Assembly (NCBI GenBank): GCA_017458185.1
Contig: JAFTFY010000025.1
Location: 62,001 to 126,000 of the forward strand
DNA: 64,000 nucleotides
Reading direction: 5' to 3'
Source of the DNA: Neisseriaceae bacterium
Lineage (GTDB): Bacteria; Pseudomonadota; Gammaproteobacteria; Burkholderiales; Neisseriaceae
Part shown: positions 35,813 to 46,319 of the stretch, one piece after another
How the letters are laid out: each line of letters opens with the position of its first letter
Position numbering within the stretch: position 1 is the first letter of the stretch
Program-made: the position numbers and the translations under genes
The notes under the pieces: model-generated
What the model was told of the DNA's origin: nothing
Databases searched by the model: none
What the model saw: the letters and a program-made list of their open reading frames with translations, nothing else

Positions 35813-37104
35813 TCTATCCATTTCATCATCTTTGGCAAACTGCATTTGTGTAAATCGTAGTTTTGGCGAATGTATTTGCGGGCGTTTAAGCCTAACTGCT
35901 CTCGTGTGCTTTGGCTTTTTAAGATAAACGCCGTGCGGTCTGCCAAAGTTTGATAATCGAAGAAATCAACCAAAACGCCGTTTTCGCCGTTTTCAATCAT
36001 ATCACGCACGGGGGCAATGTCGGATGCCACAATCGCACAGCCGCAACTCATGGCTTCTAACAGCGATGAACTCACAACCAAAGGATAACTTAAATAAATA
36101 TGCACGGACGACAGTTGCAAAAAGTGAATGTATTGTTTTACAGGCAGCGTGCCAACAAAATGCACGCGAGCGGCTTGTTCGGGCGTGAGTTTATCGGCAA
36201 TTTCCGACCAGAAAATCAGCCGCCAATTTGCCCCCACGCCAGGCGGCATACTGTATCGCAACGAATCAGCACCGCCAATTAACACTTGGGCATTTGGGCG
36301 GAGTGTTAAAAGTTCAGGCAGCATACGGCAGAATGAATGAAAACCACGATGTGGCTCAAAACTGCGGCAAGTATAAGTGATGATTTCTTGCTCTTTGCTA
36401 AAAGTGATTTGCTTGGCACCGTCTTTTTCCGATAAAGGTCTATCGCCTGGAATATGCGCACAGTCCGCACCAACGGTAAAAAATGTTGCGGAAATTTCTT
36501 TTTTCGGCACAAAAACAAGACTATTGACACCTTCATGCAATACGCTGATTTTTAGTTGAAATTCAACAGGATACGAATTTGCCTGAAAACGAGTGGGCGA
36601 TAAGCCTGCGTCTGCTCGCTCTAACTGCAAAATGGACGCGGTGTTTGACAGATAAATCTGTGCCGAAAATTCGCCAAAAATATCTAAATTTTGTTCAAAA
36701 TCTTGGTCAAAACCAATCCACTGCCCAGTCGGGCGAAAAAACATTTCGCAATGAATGCCTAACGGCACATCTTGCCATACATCTTTGATAAATAAGGCTT
36801 GTCCTGCGGGCGGATAGGCAATCACGCAATCAGGGCGATAGCCTTGTTTTTTGAGTTCCATTGCCGCCGCAAAAACCGCCGCACCGTAGCGAATTTTGGC
36901 TTCCATATCCGCCGCCCACGGGTGAATGACATATTCAATCGGCGGTTGCGAAACAGGATATTGCAAAACACGCACGCCGTGCCAACCGTCTTTTACCTGC
37001 GGCATAGCGGCTAGTGCAACGACTTCGTGCCCTTGTTTTGTGGCTTCAATCACCCAGTTTTTGAACTGGGCAGGAAATAGGGGGTGAATAACCAAAATTT
37101 TCAT
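35788..37104 (-). CDS. GT4-type glycosyltransferase
   Basis: 438 residues, cytoplasmic, two Rossmann domains. N-terminal MKILVIHPLFPAQF, a central TCRSFEPHRGFHSF, and the nucleotide-sugar region SSSLLEAMSCGCAIVASDIAPVRDMI and ENGVLVDFFD with the family EX7E-like acidic pair. The acceptor is unknown; surface-polysaccharide or LOS decoration is likely. The C-terminal AMSNE is translated from a heptamer repeat. It is distant from the other glycan genes. Confidence 0.85.
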   Translation of the reverse strand: MKILVIHPLFPAQFKNWVIEATKQGHEVVALAAMPQVKDGWHGVRVLQYPVSQPPIEYVIHPWAADMEAKIRYGAAVFAAAMELKKQGYRPDCVIAYPPAGQALFIKDVWQDVPLGIHCEMFFRPTGQWIGFDQDFEQNLDIFGEFSAQIYLSNTASILQLERADAGLSPTRFQANSYPVEFQLKISVLHEGVNSLVFVPKKEISATFFTVGADCAHIPGDRPLSEKDGAKQITFSKEQEIITYTCRSFEPHRGFHSFCRMLPELLTLRPNAQVLIGGADSLRYSMPPGVGANWRLIFWSEIADKLTPEQAARVHFVGTLPVKQYIHFLQLSSVHIYLSYPLVVSSSLLEAMSCGCAIVASDIAPVRDMIENGENGVLVDFFDYQTLADRTAFILKSQSTREQLGLNARKYIRQNYDLHKCSLPKMMKWIDKLAMSNE

Positions 37105-37190
37105 CGTGTGTGCCTGTTGATTTGCTGTTTTTTATACGGTTTCCCATAACAACGCCGCCCATATTCAGGCGGCGTGTGATTTTTTTGCGA

Positions 37191-37460
37191 TTATTTACGC
37201 AAACCTAAACGGGTGATTAACTCACGATAAGTTTCGGGTTTGGTGCGGCGTAAATATGCCAGCAAGCGGCGGCGTTGGCTAACCAATGCCAACAAGCCAC
37301 GACGGCTGTGATGGTCTTTTTTATGCACTTTAAAGTGTTCGGTTAAATCGTTAATGCGGAAAGTGAGCAACGCCACTTGCACTTCGGAAGAGCCAGTATC
37401 GCCTTCTTTGCGTTGAAAATCTTTAACGATTTGTGCTTTTTGTTCGACAGTTAATGCCAT
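37191..37460 (-). CDS. rpsO: Ribosomal protein S15
   Basis: 89 residues, exactly the family length. [38 protein letters not shown] and [12 protein letters not shown] are conserved. It binds 16S rRNA and folds the 30S platform. Start at 37460, not 37475. It lies 40 bp downstream of truB, the standard order. Autoregulation on its own leader is known elsewhere; I did not identify the structure here. Confidence 0.97.
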   Translation of the reverse strand: MALTVEQKAQIVKDFQRKEGDTGSSEVQVALLTFRINDLTEHFKVHKKDHHSRRGLLALVSQRRRLLAYLRRTKPETYRELITRLGLRK

Positions 37461-37500
37461 TTTATTAAACTCCATAGTTAGTTAGACAAGTGCGGAAAAG

Positions 37501-38418
37501 TCAAATCATTTTAACCTTATCCGTCTCCAAACTCATCAGCCGTAATGCTTTCAGGCTGCCTGAAAAGTTTTTTACCAAGCCGATAAAGTTATTTTTCGTA
37601 TCATAAACACGAAAGGGGCATATTATATCCTGATTTAATTCAAATTGCACGCTTTTTCCTTGTTGTAATGCCAAAATGTCGTTTTCAGGCAGCCGTATTT
37701 CAGGAAAATGTTGCAGCATACAATCCACAGGCAAAATATATTTTTCTTGTTCTTGTTGGTCTAACGCTTGTAACGCATTGAATGTAATAGAATTTTCCAA
37801 TAAAAAACCAGCGGTTTGCGTTCGCCGTAAGGCGGTTAAATGAGCAAGGCTGCCTGAAAAAGCCGCTATATCTTCTGCCAGTGTGCGAATATACGAGCCT
37901 TTACTGCACGCCACAAAAATTTGCACAAACGGCGGTTGATACGCCAAAATATCAATTTTATGAATGGTAATTTGGCGTTTTTTGCGTTCAATTTCAACGC
38001 CTTGTCTGGCATACTCATACAAGGCTTTGCCTTGAAATTTGAGTGCTGAATACATCGGCGGCGTTTGGCGAATTTCGCCTAAAAACGCATTACAGGCTGC
38101 CTGAAACGATTGTTCATCAGGAATGTGGTCTGTTGTAGCAATGATTTTGCCTTCGCTATCGCCTGTTGTTGTTTTTTCGCCCAATTTCAGCGTAGCAATA
38201 TAGGCTTTGTCTGCGTCTAATAAATATTGAGCAAACTTGGTGGCTTCGCCCAAACAAATCGGCAAAAGCCCTGTGGCTAACGGGTCTAAAACCCCCGTGT
38301 GTCCTGCCTTTTGGGCTTTCAACAAATGCCTAACCTGCTGCAATGCCGTATTACTGGACACACCTGTTGCTTTATCCAATAACAAAACCCCCGATATTTT
38401 GCGAAAATCCTTCGCCAT
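37501..38418 (-). CDS. truB: tRNA pseudouridine-55 synthase
   Basis: 305 residues. It makes pseudouridine 55 in tRNA. The catalytic Asp45 is in GHTGVLDPLATG, with KPPMYSA-type TPPMYSALKFQGKALYEYAR and CSKGSYIRTLAED. The C-terminal PUA-like part contains two DUS readings (RLPEND and SGSLKAL). Start ATG at 38418 is chosen over an upstream frame extension. It is the first visible gene of truB-rpsO. Confidence 0.95.
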   Translation of the reverse strand: MAKDFRKISGVLLLDKATGVSSNTALQQVRHLLKAQKAGHTGVLDPLATGLLPICLGEATKFAQYLLDADKAYIATLKLGEKTTTGDSEGKIIATTDHIPDEQSFQAACNAFLGEIRQTPPMYSALKFQGKALYEYARQGVEIERKKRQITIHKIDILAYQPPFVQIFVACSKGSYIRTLAEDIAAFSGSLAHLTALRRTQTAGFLLENSITFNALQALDQQEQEKYILPVDCMLQHFPEIRLPENDILALQQGKSVQFELNQDIICPFRVYDTKNNFIGLVKNFSGSLKALRLMSLETDKVKMI

Positions 38419-38440
38419 AAAACAAACCCTTGTTGCTTGG

Positions 38441-38637
38441 AACCTTTGCAAAACTCAATCTAAAACAAAAAAAAGTATCCGTTATAGGGTGGGCATTCTT
38501 GCCCACCGCAACGCACAAGCGTTGATTATTTGTTGATATTTAAGAAAATTCCGCCCTGTCTGGCGGGCGGTGGGCTGGAAAGCCCACCCTATAACGATTG
38601 CATTTGTCATATGTAGAAATAGGTTTTGCGAAAGTTT
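38441..38637. mobile_element. Miniature element with AACCTTTGCAAAAC ends, copy at 38.4 kb
   Basis: Ends AACCTTTGCAAAAC (38441-38454) and GTTTTGCGAAAGTTT (38623-38637); the inside matches the 9103 element closely (TATAGGGTGGGCATTC, TTGATATTTAAGAAAATTCC, GCCCACCCTATAAC). Here it is not inside a DUS. 38638-38899 then leads to pilC with AAAGGA before the ATG and no further feature I can name. Confidence 0.7.
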
Positions 38638-38899
38638 CTGCTTATAAATAAACGGCAAAGCATAGCATTTTTAGCGGTTTTACTGCAAATTCCATACACT
38701 CATGACAAACTGTCTCATTTTTACCACAATATTTTTATCATTTTTTGCCGTATCATTGACAAATGCACGCTATTTGTATTACGGCAATTATCCGTTAAAA
38801 AAACCGTTTATCAAAAAATTGCAAAAATGTGCAAAAAAATAGTACCATAACGACTGGAAAATTGATTTTGCTTAACATTAGGCAAGAAAGGAATTAAAA

Positions 38900-41800
38900 A
38901 TGATGAAGAAACACCAAAAAGCCCGCAAATTTGTATTAAGTGCCATTGCATCCAGTTTGTTGGCTATGCCTGCCATTGTTTCGGCTGGTAATGTAAATAT
39001 CTCTCAAGAACCCTTGCTTGGGGTATCTAAAATTAATCCTGCAATGGTTATTGCGGTGTCGGTGGAGTTTCCTACTGCATATTCTGCATATGTTGAGAAT
39101 GAATTCACACCCAACCATGCTAAACAAGAAAATTTAGGTTACTTCGACAGTAGCAAGTGTTACGAATATGTAGTAACCATTAAAAACGGAGATGGCGGTT
39201 TTGAAGATTATCTGCACAATCCAAGTGCTCCAAATTGGCGTGGTAAAGTTGGGGACGGTTACTTCAAAGAAGTAGGCGATGCCACTACAAACGGCGATTA
39301 CATTGGCTTATGCTCTGGCGATTTACACTGGTCAGGCAATATGCTTAACTATATGACGATGTCTGCTTTGGACATTTTCCGTCACACTTTAACAGGCGGC
39401 AACCGTGCCAAAGGGGTGGGTTCTTCTCCTGATATTTATCAAGCGGGCGACCCTGCTGGTGAAGATAAGGTTTATTTACGCCGTGCAATGATGTGGCGTG
39501 GTCAAGAAGGTGGTGTTTATCAAACGGCTACCGAACAGAACGGTCGCCAAGACCAGCTGAATGCTGAAGATACACGCCAACGCCGTTTTTCACGAGCCGT
39601 TTATGAAACCGATGTGGGCGGCAATAAACTGATTGATTTACTCCTACCCAAAGGTTTTAGCCAATCAATGGCACAAATTCGTAATGGCACATTCACAGAC
39701 CCTTACGGTAATAGCGGTGCAAACGCGTCTGGTGGCACCAATGCTCGTGAAGTGGTGTTTTGGAATTCAGGCACAGGTTTTTATGCCGCTTTGTATCAAG
39801 AATACGCTGGTAATCGTGCAGGGGTTTCGCCCAATCAAGCGACATACCGTTTCAAACAAGTGCCAGTGAATACTGCTACTGGTTTGGCAAATCACGCTCC
39901 GTGGTTTAATGTGGTGGTGGAACGACCAGAAAAAACCAAAGGTTTATTGCAAGACTACGCTGCTCAAGGTTTAAGAGCGGCAGCAATGGGCTATTTACCT
40001 GAAAATGTAACTAATCAATCTCAATATGACGGTGGTGTGTTGCGTGCCAAGATGAAAAATCCAAGCACCGAAATAAACGATGATGGCACTTTCAAAACTA
40101 ATCCTGAAGGTGCTTCCGAAGGCAATTCAGGTGCGATTAACTATGTTAATAAATTCGGTGATGCCGCACCTTACGACAACAATGATGCGGTTGCTGAACT
40201 TTACTACTCTGCCATTCGTTATTTGCGTAACGGTGCGTGGAAATGGAAATCTGACGGCACGCAAGAGCGAGCAGGCGGTAACGCTAATCCATACATTTAT
40301 AGCAATTTAAGTGCAAGAGCGAAAGACGGTTTCCCTGCTTATATGGAATGGGACGATCCATTGCGTCCAGAAGGCGATACTTTGGAAGACGCACAATGTT
40401 ATGCACCGTCTATTGTGGTGATTGGTGATACCAACACCCACTTTGATAATAATTTACCGAACTATAACTCCCCAGGTGGTCCAAGTTACTATACCCGCCA
40501 ACATGTGAGCGACAATGTTGCATTGGAAAAAGACGGTACAACCACTTATAAAAAAATAGCAGATTGGCAAGGTAACCTATACGGAGAAGAAGCAAGTGGT
40601 GGTGGTAATTACTACGGCACACTAAACAATAACTATGCCCCATTGTTTGGTCTGGCAGGTATGGCACACTGGGTGCGTGTGAATGATGTGCGTCCTGATG
40701 TATCTGCCGTAAGCGGTGAACCGATGCACATTCAATCGTTCTTCATCGATGTGTTGGAAGGTGGTATTACCAAGGCCAAATCAGGTAACGATATTTGGAG
40801 TGCCACTGCACGAGCCAACAATGATGCCGATGTTTGGAATAGTTACTACTTGGCTGCCAAATTCAGCGGTTTTAACCATGAAGAAGGAAAAACATACTCA
40901 CGCGATAACTTCGATAGCACAAAAGATACTTCGTTGTGGAAGTCGCACGATGATAAAGATGGTTATTTCCCATTGGGTATCCCAAAAGGCTATGCTATTG
41001 GCAATAATCCACAACGCATGCGAGACGCTCTTATTGAAGCGTTCCAAACCGTGGGTTTCTCGAAAAATACCTTGCAGTCGGCTATTCAGTATAACACTCA
41101 AGGTACCGCTACATTAAATGTTGCAGGTGAAGGTGGTTCGTCAAGCCTATTGGGAAGTAGTATTGAAAAAATCACTAATCCCGATGGTTCGGAGGCGTAT
41201 CAAATTACCAATCGCAATGCCATTATGGAAAAAGTCAGCAATGGTGAATTACCGTTGTCTTTGCGTGCTGGTTATAAGTTTTCAGAACGCACAGGCTTTG
41301 TTATCGGCAGTCTCTTAATGCCTGGTTTGAAAAATAAAGATGGCGTGGTGGCAAACTCTTTGGCAGAAGTACCACTTTGGGACGGCGGACAAACACTGTT
41401 TAGCCAATACCACGGTAGCGGATACACAACCCGTCAAAACCATGTGTGGAGTAAAACAGGAACCAACATTGTTAGCGGTTTTACCAAATTAAACCCAAGC
41501 AATACTGAATTACAAAACTTGGTTAAGGGTTCTGTGTTTGAAGAAGATACTAACTACTTTAGCAGATTGACAGGTACAGCTGCCAATGCCAAAAACCTGA
41601 TTCAATACATTTTAGGCGACTCTTCACAAGAGGGTAATGGCTTACGCAAACGCGAAAACAGTTTGCTAGGTACTTCGGTGTATTCATCGGTAACGCCCAT
41701 TATCAAAAATACCGTACGAGATTTCGTCAGAACTGTGCCATTGGGGGCGTACAACGAAAAAACCTGTTATTACTCAAACACGCGTTCCAAAGACTACGCA

Positions 41801-43156
41801 GCGATGTCGTCTAACGAAGGTATGTTGCATATCTTCGATATGACAGGTAATGAAGTGTATGCCTATATGCCACAAACCGCTTTGCCTTTCATTGCTAACT
41901 TTGCGTCTCCCACTTATGCTACGCAAGAACACCGTTTTGTCAATGACGGAGCGTCCTTGTTGCATGAAGTGTGTGAAGTTACAGGCGATACAGGTAAAGC
42001 CAAAACCTATTTGGTGGGTACTTCAGGTCGCGGTGCATCGTCCATTTATGCGATTGATGTTACAGACGATAACTTCGCTGCAAAATTGGAAATTAACGCC
42101 AAAAACGACCCTGATATTGGTATTTTGGTGAGCAGTCCATTGGTGGTGAATGACGGTACAAATACCCCCGTGCTGATTTTCAGTAGTGGCTATAACCCCA
42201 AATCTGGCAAAGATGAAGGTTATTTGTTCTTCTATAACTTGGCAACAGGTGCTCAAATTGCCAAAGTGAAATTAGGCGGTTCAGGCGTAGGTGCTCCATT
42301 TGGTTACGATTCTGACAACGATGGTGTGGCAGACCGCATTTATGTGGGCGACAATGGTGGCAATATTTGGCGTGTTAATCGTAACAGTAGTGGCACTTGG
42401 GGTGGTACGAGTGGTGAAAAACTGTTCAGTTGTACATCTGATTGCCAGCCCATTACCACGCGTCCTGTTGTGGGACAAGTGAATGGTGGTAGAACTGTTG
42501 TATTGGCTGGTACAGGTGAGTACTTCCATTTAGACGATATGCGTACCACATCTCAAAACTATGCCTATGGCATTTTTGATGATGAAGGTAATGCGTCTGT
42601 ATCGTCTGATAGCACCGACTTGTTAGTGCAAGAATTTGGTACAGCCACAGCGGCATCAAAAACCGATGAGCGTATGACCTATTTGTCGATTACCCAAAAT
42701 GCTTTGAAAGATGAACACAAAGGCTGGAAGTTGGTTTTACCAAAAGGTTATACCATTAGTTCTGATTCAGGATTCTATGGACCCAAAAATCAGGTTGCCA
42801 TATATACCGCCGTTAGGGTGAACAATGAAGGTAACCGTAGTTGTCAAGTAAATGGTAGTACGCTGTTAATTGCGGTTGATGCACAAAATGGTGGTGCATA
42901 CAATCAATCACTGTTTGATGTGGATAACGATGGTCTATTCAATGCAAGTGATTTTGTGGGCGGTGCTTCCGCAGGTGCCATTGAATGGAATAATGCTTTA
43001 GTTCCGACTATGAGTGTCGCTTATCTCGGCTCTGGCAGTGATTACAATGTGGCAACAGGTGATGACGGTTCTGGTGGCAGTGCCATATCAGCTAACTTGC
43101 TGAAATTCTTATCCACTGGCACAATCCGCCGTGTATCTTGGCGTGAAATCTTCTAA
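38900..43156 (+). CDS. pilC: Type IV pilus adhesin/assembly protein PilC (PilY1 family)
   Basis: 1418 residues, exported by a Sec signal (KKHQKARKF, then a hydrophobic core, cleavage after VSA near residue 29). The N-terminal 950 residues are variable; the C-terminal part is the PilY1 beta-propeller: RDFVRTVPLGAYNEK, SSNEGMLHIFD, YLVGTSGRGASSIYAIDV, the calcium site DSDNDGVAD, VGDNGGNIWRV and the final RRVSWREIF shared with neisserial PilC. It promotes pilus extension and adhesion. No homopolymer tract is seen in the signal region, unlike the phase-variable gonococcal genes. No DUS occurs inside. Confidence 0.93.
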   Translation: MMKKHQKARKFVLSAIASSLLAMPAIVSAGNVNISQEPLLGVSKINPAMVIAVSVEFPTAYSAYVENEFTPNHAKQENLGYFDSSKCYEYVVTIKNGDGGFEDYLHNPSAPNWRGKVGDGYFKEVGDATTNGDYIGLCSGDLHWSGNMLNYMTMSALDIFRHTLTGGNRAKGVGSSPDIYQAGDPAGEDKVYLRRAMMWRGQEGGVYQTATEQNGRQDQLNAEDTRQRRFSRAVYETDVGGNKLIDLLLPKGFSQSMAQIRNGTFTDPYGNSGANASGGTNAREVVFWNSGTGFYAALYQEYAGNRAGVSPNQATYRFKQVPVNTATGLANHAPWFNVVVERPEKTKGLLQDYAAQGLRAAAMGYLPENVTNQSQYDGGVLRAKMKNPSTEINDDGTFKTNPEGASEGNSGAINYVNKFGDAAPYDNNDAVAELYYSAIRYLRNGAWKWKSDGTQERAGGNANPYIYSNLSARAKDGFPAYMEWDDPLRPEGDTLEDAQCYAPSIVVIGDTNTHFDNNLPNYNSPGGPSYYTRQHVSDNVALEKDGTTTYKKIADWQGNLYGEEASGGGNYYGTLNNNYAPLFGLAGMAHWVRVNDVRPDVSAVSGEPMHIQSFFIDVLEGGITKAKSGNDIWSATARANNDADVWNSYYLAAKFSGFNHEEGKTYSRDNFDSTKDTSLWKSHDDKDGYFPLGIPKGYAIGNNPQRMRDALIEAFQTVGFSKNTLQSAIQYNTQGTATLNVAGEGGSSSLLGSSIEKITNPDGSEAYQITNRNAIMEKVSNGELPLSLRAGYKFSERTGFVIGSLLMPGLKNKDGVVANSLAEVPLWDGGQTLFSQYHGSGYTTRQNHVWSKTGTNIVSGFTKLNPSNTELQNLVKGSVFEEDTNYFSRLTGTAANAKNLIQYILGDSSQEGNGLRKRENSLLGTSVYSSVTPIIKNTVRDFVRTVPLGAYNEKTCYYSNTRSKDYAAMSSNEGMLHIFDMTGNEVYAYMPQTALPFIANFASPTYATQEHRFVNDGASLLHEVCEVTGDTGKAKTYLVGTSGRGASSIYAIDVTDDNFAAKLEINAKNDPDIGILVSSPLVVNDGTNTPVLIFSSGYNPKSGKDEGYLFFYNLATGAQIAKVKLGGSGVGAPFGYDSDNDGVADRIYVGDNGGNIWRVNRNSSGTWGGTSGEKLFSCTSDCQPITTRPVVGQVNGGRTVVLAGTGEYFHLDDMRTTSQNYAYGIFDDEGNASVSSDSTDLLVQEFGTATAASKTDERMTYLSITQNALKDEHKGWKLVLPKGYTISSDSGFYGPKNQVAIYTAVRVNNEGNRSCQVNGSTLLIAVDAQNGGAYNQSLFDVDNDGLFNASDFVGGASAGAIEWNNALVPTMSVAYLGSGSDYNVATGDDGSGGSAISANLLKFLSTGTIRRVSWREIF

Positions 43157-43177
43157 TGCTGCTTTCAGCATAAAAAC

Positions 43178-43205
43178 AACCGCCCAGCGTTTTGGGCGGT
43201 TTTTT
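43178..43205. terminator. Terminator after pilC
   Basis: AACCGCCCA (43178-43186) and TGGGCGGTT (43193-43201), then a T-run; a DUS pair follows at 43222 before the converging valS end. Confidence 0.85.
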
Positions 43206-43260
43206 GTTGCTAAAAAACCTTTCAGGCAGCCTGAAAGGTTTTTTTGGGTTGCTTGCAAAC

Positions 43261-46083
43261 TTATGCCAACTTTGCCAACTGCTGTTTGATTTTGTCATGT
43301 TTCTCGGTTAAGCCTGCCAACTCTTCTTTATCTTTGGCAACCAAGTGGGCTGGGGCTTTTTCGGTGTAGCCTGGTTTGGCGAGTTTGGCGTTGAGTTTGT
43401 CTAATGCTTTTTGCAATTTTTCTAACTCTTTATTGAGCCTTGCGGTTTCGGCGGCTTTGTCGATTTCCACTTTCAGCATCAGCCGTGCGTTGGCAGCAAC
43501 GGCAATGGGTGCGTCTGTGTCTTGTGGCAGAGCGTCCATTAAACGCACTTCGGTGAGTTTCGCTAAACTCGGCAAATACGGCAAAATGGCGGATAAATCG
43601 TCCGTGCTTTCCAATAACAGCGGTGCTTTGACGGAAGGAGCAACGCCCATTTCGCCACGCAGGTTGCGAGTGGCATTCACCACTTCTTGCAAGGTTGCCA
43701 TATCTTTCAGGCTGCCTGAAACGGGTTTTTCCTGATATTCAGGATATTTCGCCAACATAATGCTATCAACGGTTTTAGCGTTGGCTAATGGGGCAACGGT
43801 TTGCCAAATTTCTTCGGTGATAAACGGAATTAAAGGGTGCAACAAGCGTAAAACGGTCTCTAACACTTGCAACAGCACAAAGCGAGTGTGTTTTTGCTGT
43901 GCTTCATCGCCCACTTGGATTTGAATTTTGGCGAGTTCCAAATACCAGTCGCAATATTCATTCCACACAAATTCATATAAATTTTGTGCCGCTAAATCAA
44001 TGCGATAGGTTTCAAATGCTTCGCTTGTTGTGCGTGCGACTTCGTTTAGGCGAGACAAAATCCACTCATCAGCAAAGGTGTTTTTTTCTGTATTTTCAAT
44101 CGTTTGATTGTCGCAATTCATCAGTACAAAGCGGGCGGCGTTCCACAGTTTATTGCAGAAATTGCGATAGCCCTCGCAGCGTTTGAAGTCGAAATTGACA
44201 GACCGCCCCAAAGACGCATAACTTGCCATCGTCATGCGTAATGCGTCTGTGCCGTAAGCAGGAATGCCGTTGGGGAAGAGTTTTTCGGTGGCACGAATGA
44301 CTTGCGGTGCTTTTTCTGGACGGCGAAGACCACGCGTGCGTTTTTCTAAAAGTTGTGGTAAATCAATGCCTTCGATTAAATCCACAGGGTCAATCACATT
44401 GCCTTCGGACTTGGACATTTTTTTACCTTCGTGGTCGCGGACAATGCCGTGAATATACACATCTTTGAATGGCACGCGTCCTGTGAAATGCGTGGTCATA
44501 AAAATCATTCGGCACACCCAAAAGAAGATGATTTCATACCCTGTAACCAACACATTAGACGGCAAAAAGGCGTTTAATTCAGGGGTTTCCTGCGTTTTGC
44601 CTGTCCAGCCTAATGTGGAAAACGGCACGAGTGCGGAAGAAAACCAAGTATCCAAAACATCTTCATCTTGCCTTAAATTCAGGCTGCCTGAACGATTTTG
44701 TGCGTCTTCTAAACTTCGTGCGACAAACACATTGCCGTGTTCGTCATAATAGGCAGGAATGCGGTGTCCCCACCACAGTTGGCGAGAAATGCACCAGTCT
44801 TGAATATTGTTCATCCACTGGTTGTAAGTATTCACCCAGTTTTCAGGCACAAATTTTACCGCACCGCTGGATACTGTTTTTTTGGCTTTATCCGCCAACG
44901 ACAAGCCTTTGTAAGGCGAATCAATTTCTTCATATTTAGGCGTTGCCGTCATTGCCACAAACCACTGGTCAGTGAGCATAGGCTCAATCACACTGCCTGT
45001 GCGGTCGCCTTTGGGTGTCATCAATTTGTGGTCGTCAATTTTAACCAACAAACCTTGTTGTTCTAAATCTTCAACAATCAGTTTGCGTGCTACATAGCGG
45101 TCCTTGCCGATATATTTTTCAGGCAGCCTGAAACTTTCTTTAACCGTGCCGTCATAAGCAAAAACGCCAGCGTTTTGTGCAATTTTGGCGGTTAAATCCA
45201 ACACCGAAATTAAATCCGTATTATGGCGTTTGCCCACTTGATAATCGTTAAAATCGTGTGCTGGCGTGATTTTCACGCAGCCTGTGCCAAAGTCTTTTTC
45301 CACATATTCATCGGCGATAATCTCAATTTCACGCCCAGTTAAGGGCAAAATCACCTTTTTGCCGATTAAGTTTTTGTATCGTGCGTCATCAGGGTGAACC
45401 GCCACAGCCACATCGCCTAACAGTGTTTCAGGACGCGTGGTTGCCACAATCAAACCGTCCGCAGGATTATCCACAAAAGGATAGCGAATGTGCCACATTT
45501 TGCCGTTTTCTTCGACATTTTCCACTTCCAAATCCGACACCGCCGTGCTCAAAACAGGGTCCCAATTCACCAAGCGTTTGCCACGATAAATCAAGCCTTG
45601 TTCATACAAACGCACAAATACTTCAGTTACCACTTGGGCAAGATTTTCGTCCATCGTAAAATATTCTTTATCCCAATCAACCGAACAGCCAACACGGCGA
45701 ATTTGCGAAGTAATGGTGCCGCCAGATTCTTCTTTCCACGCCCAAATTTTTTCTAAAAACTTATCACGCCCCAAATCATGCCGAGAAATATTTTGAGCCG
45801 CTAACTGCCGTTCCACCACAATTTGTGTAGCAATGCCCGCATGGTCAGAACCTGGAATCCAACAAGTGTTTTCGCCTTTCATACGGTGATAACGCGTTAG
45901 AGCGTCCATAATCGTTTGATTAAACGCATGCCCCATATGCAGCGTGCCCGTTACATTCGGCGGCGGCAGTTGAATCGCAAACGATGTGTCGCCTTGCATA
46001 GTTGGGCGAAAATAACCGTGTTTTTCCCAATGGGCATACCAGTTCTGCTCAATATCGGCAGGTGAATAAGTTTTGTTTTGCAT
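43261..46083 (-). CDS. valS: Valyl-tRNA synthetase
   Basis: 940 residues. Class I synthetase with HMGH at 49-52 (GTLHMGHAF), the editing domain ([13 protein letters not shown]), KMSKS near 553-557 ([10 protein letters not shown]) and the C-terminal coiled coil ([19 protein letters not shown]). DUS copies encode SGSLN and SGSLK in surface loops and FRLPEK in the editing domain. ATG at 46083 is chosen; the upstream extension has no homologous sequence. Confidence 0.96.
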   Translation of the reverse strand: MQNKTYSPADIEQNWYAHWEKHGYFRPTMQGDTSFAIQLPPPNVTGTLHMGHAFNQTIMDALTRYHRMKGENTCWIPGSDHAGIATQIVVERQLAAQNISRHDLGRDKFLEKIWAWKEESGGTITSQIRRVGCSVDWDKEYFTMDENLAQVVTEVFVRLYEQGLIYRGKRLVNWDPVLSTAVSDLEVENVEENGKMWHIRYPFVDNPADGLIVATTRPETLLGDVAVAVHPDDARYKNLIGKKVILPLTGREIEIIADEYVEKDFGTGCVKITPAHDFNDYQVGKRHNTDLISVLDLTAKIAQNAGVFAYDGTVKESFRLPEKYIGKDRYVARKLIVEDLEQQGLLVKIDDHKLMTPKGDRTGSVIEPMLTDQWFVAMTATPKYEEIDSPYKGLSLADKAKKTVSSGAVKFVPENWVNTYNQWMNNIQDWCISRQLWWGHRIPAYYDEHGNVFVARSLEDAQNRSGSLNLRQDEDVLDTWFSSALVPFSTLGWTGKTQETPELNAFLPSNVLVTGYEIIFFWVCRMIFMTTHFTGRVPFKDVYIHGIVRDHEGKKMSKSEGNVIDPVDLIEGIDLPQLLEKRTRGLRRPEKAPQVIRATEKLFPNGIPAYGTDALRMTMASYASLGRSVNFDFKRCEGYRNFCNKLWNAARFVLMNCDNQTIENTEKNTFADEWILSRLNEVARTTSEAFETYRIDLAAQNLYEFVWNEYCDWYLELAKIQIQVGDEAQQKHTRFVLLQVLETVLRLLHPLIPFITEEIWQTVAPLANAKTVDSIMLAKYPEYQEKPVSGSLKDMATLQEVVNATRNLRGEMGVAPSVKAPLLLESTDDLSAILPYLPSLAKLTEVRLMDALPQDTDAPIAVAANARLMLKVEIDKAAETARLNKELEKLQKALDKLNAKLAKPGYTEKAPAHLVAKDKEELAGLTEKHDKIKQQLAKLA

Positions 46084-46150
46084 TTTGGTTTGTAAAAAAG
46101 TGAAAATAAAAGGGGGAATTATAATAGATTGAGCATAAATTTTCAGGCTG

Positions 46151-46291
46151 AAACCTTTGCAAAACTGGTAGATGTGCGTACATTTCAAGGCGTAGTAGCA
46201 CAGAAAACGAAGACATAACAATTAGTTAGGCGAGTTTTCGAGCAACGCACAACGAAGAAATGTGCCACAGATGCCTGTTTTGCAAAGGTTT
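46151..46291. mobile_element. Miniature element inside a DUS, left of dgt (141 bp)
   Basis: Ends AAACCTTTGCAAAAC (46151-46165) and its complement (46277-46291). CAGGCTG is repeated directly at 46144-46150 and 46292-46298. The interior (GAAGACATAACA, GAGCAACGCA, CGAAGAAAT) recurs reversed in the 47698 copy. Confidence 0.75.
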
Positions 46292-46319
46292 CAGGCTGCC
46301 TTTTAGGCCGCCTGAAACT

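Noticed and set aside
38900-39010. Possible phase-variable homopolymer in the pilC signal region
   Set aside because: No run of G or C longer than two or three is present, unlike gonococcal pilC.
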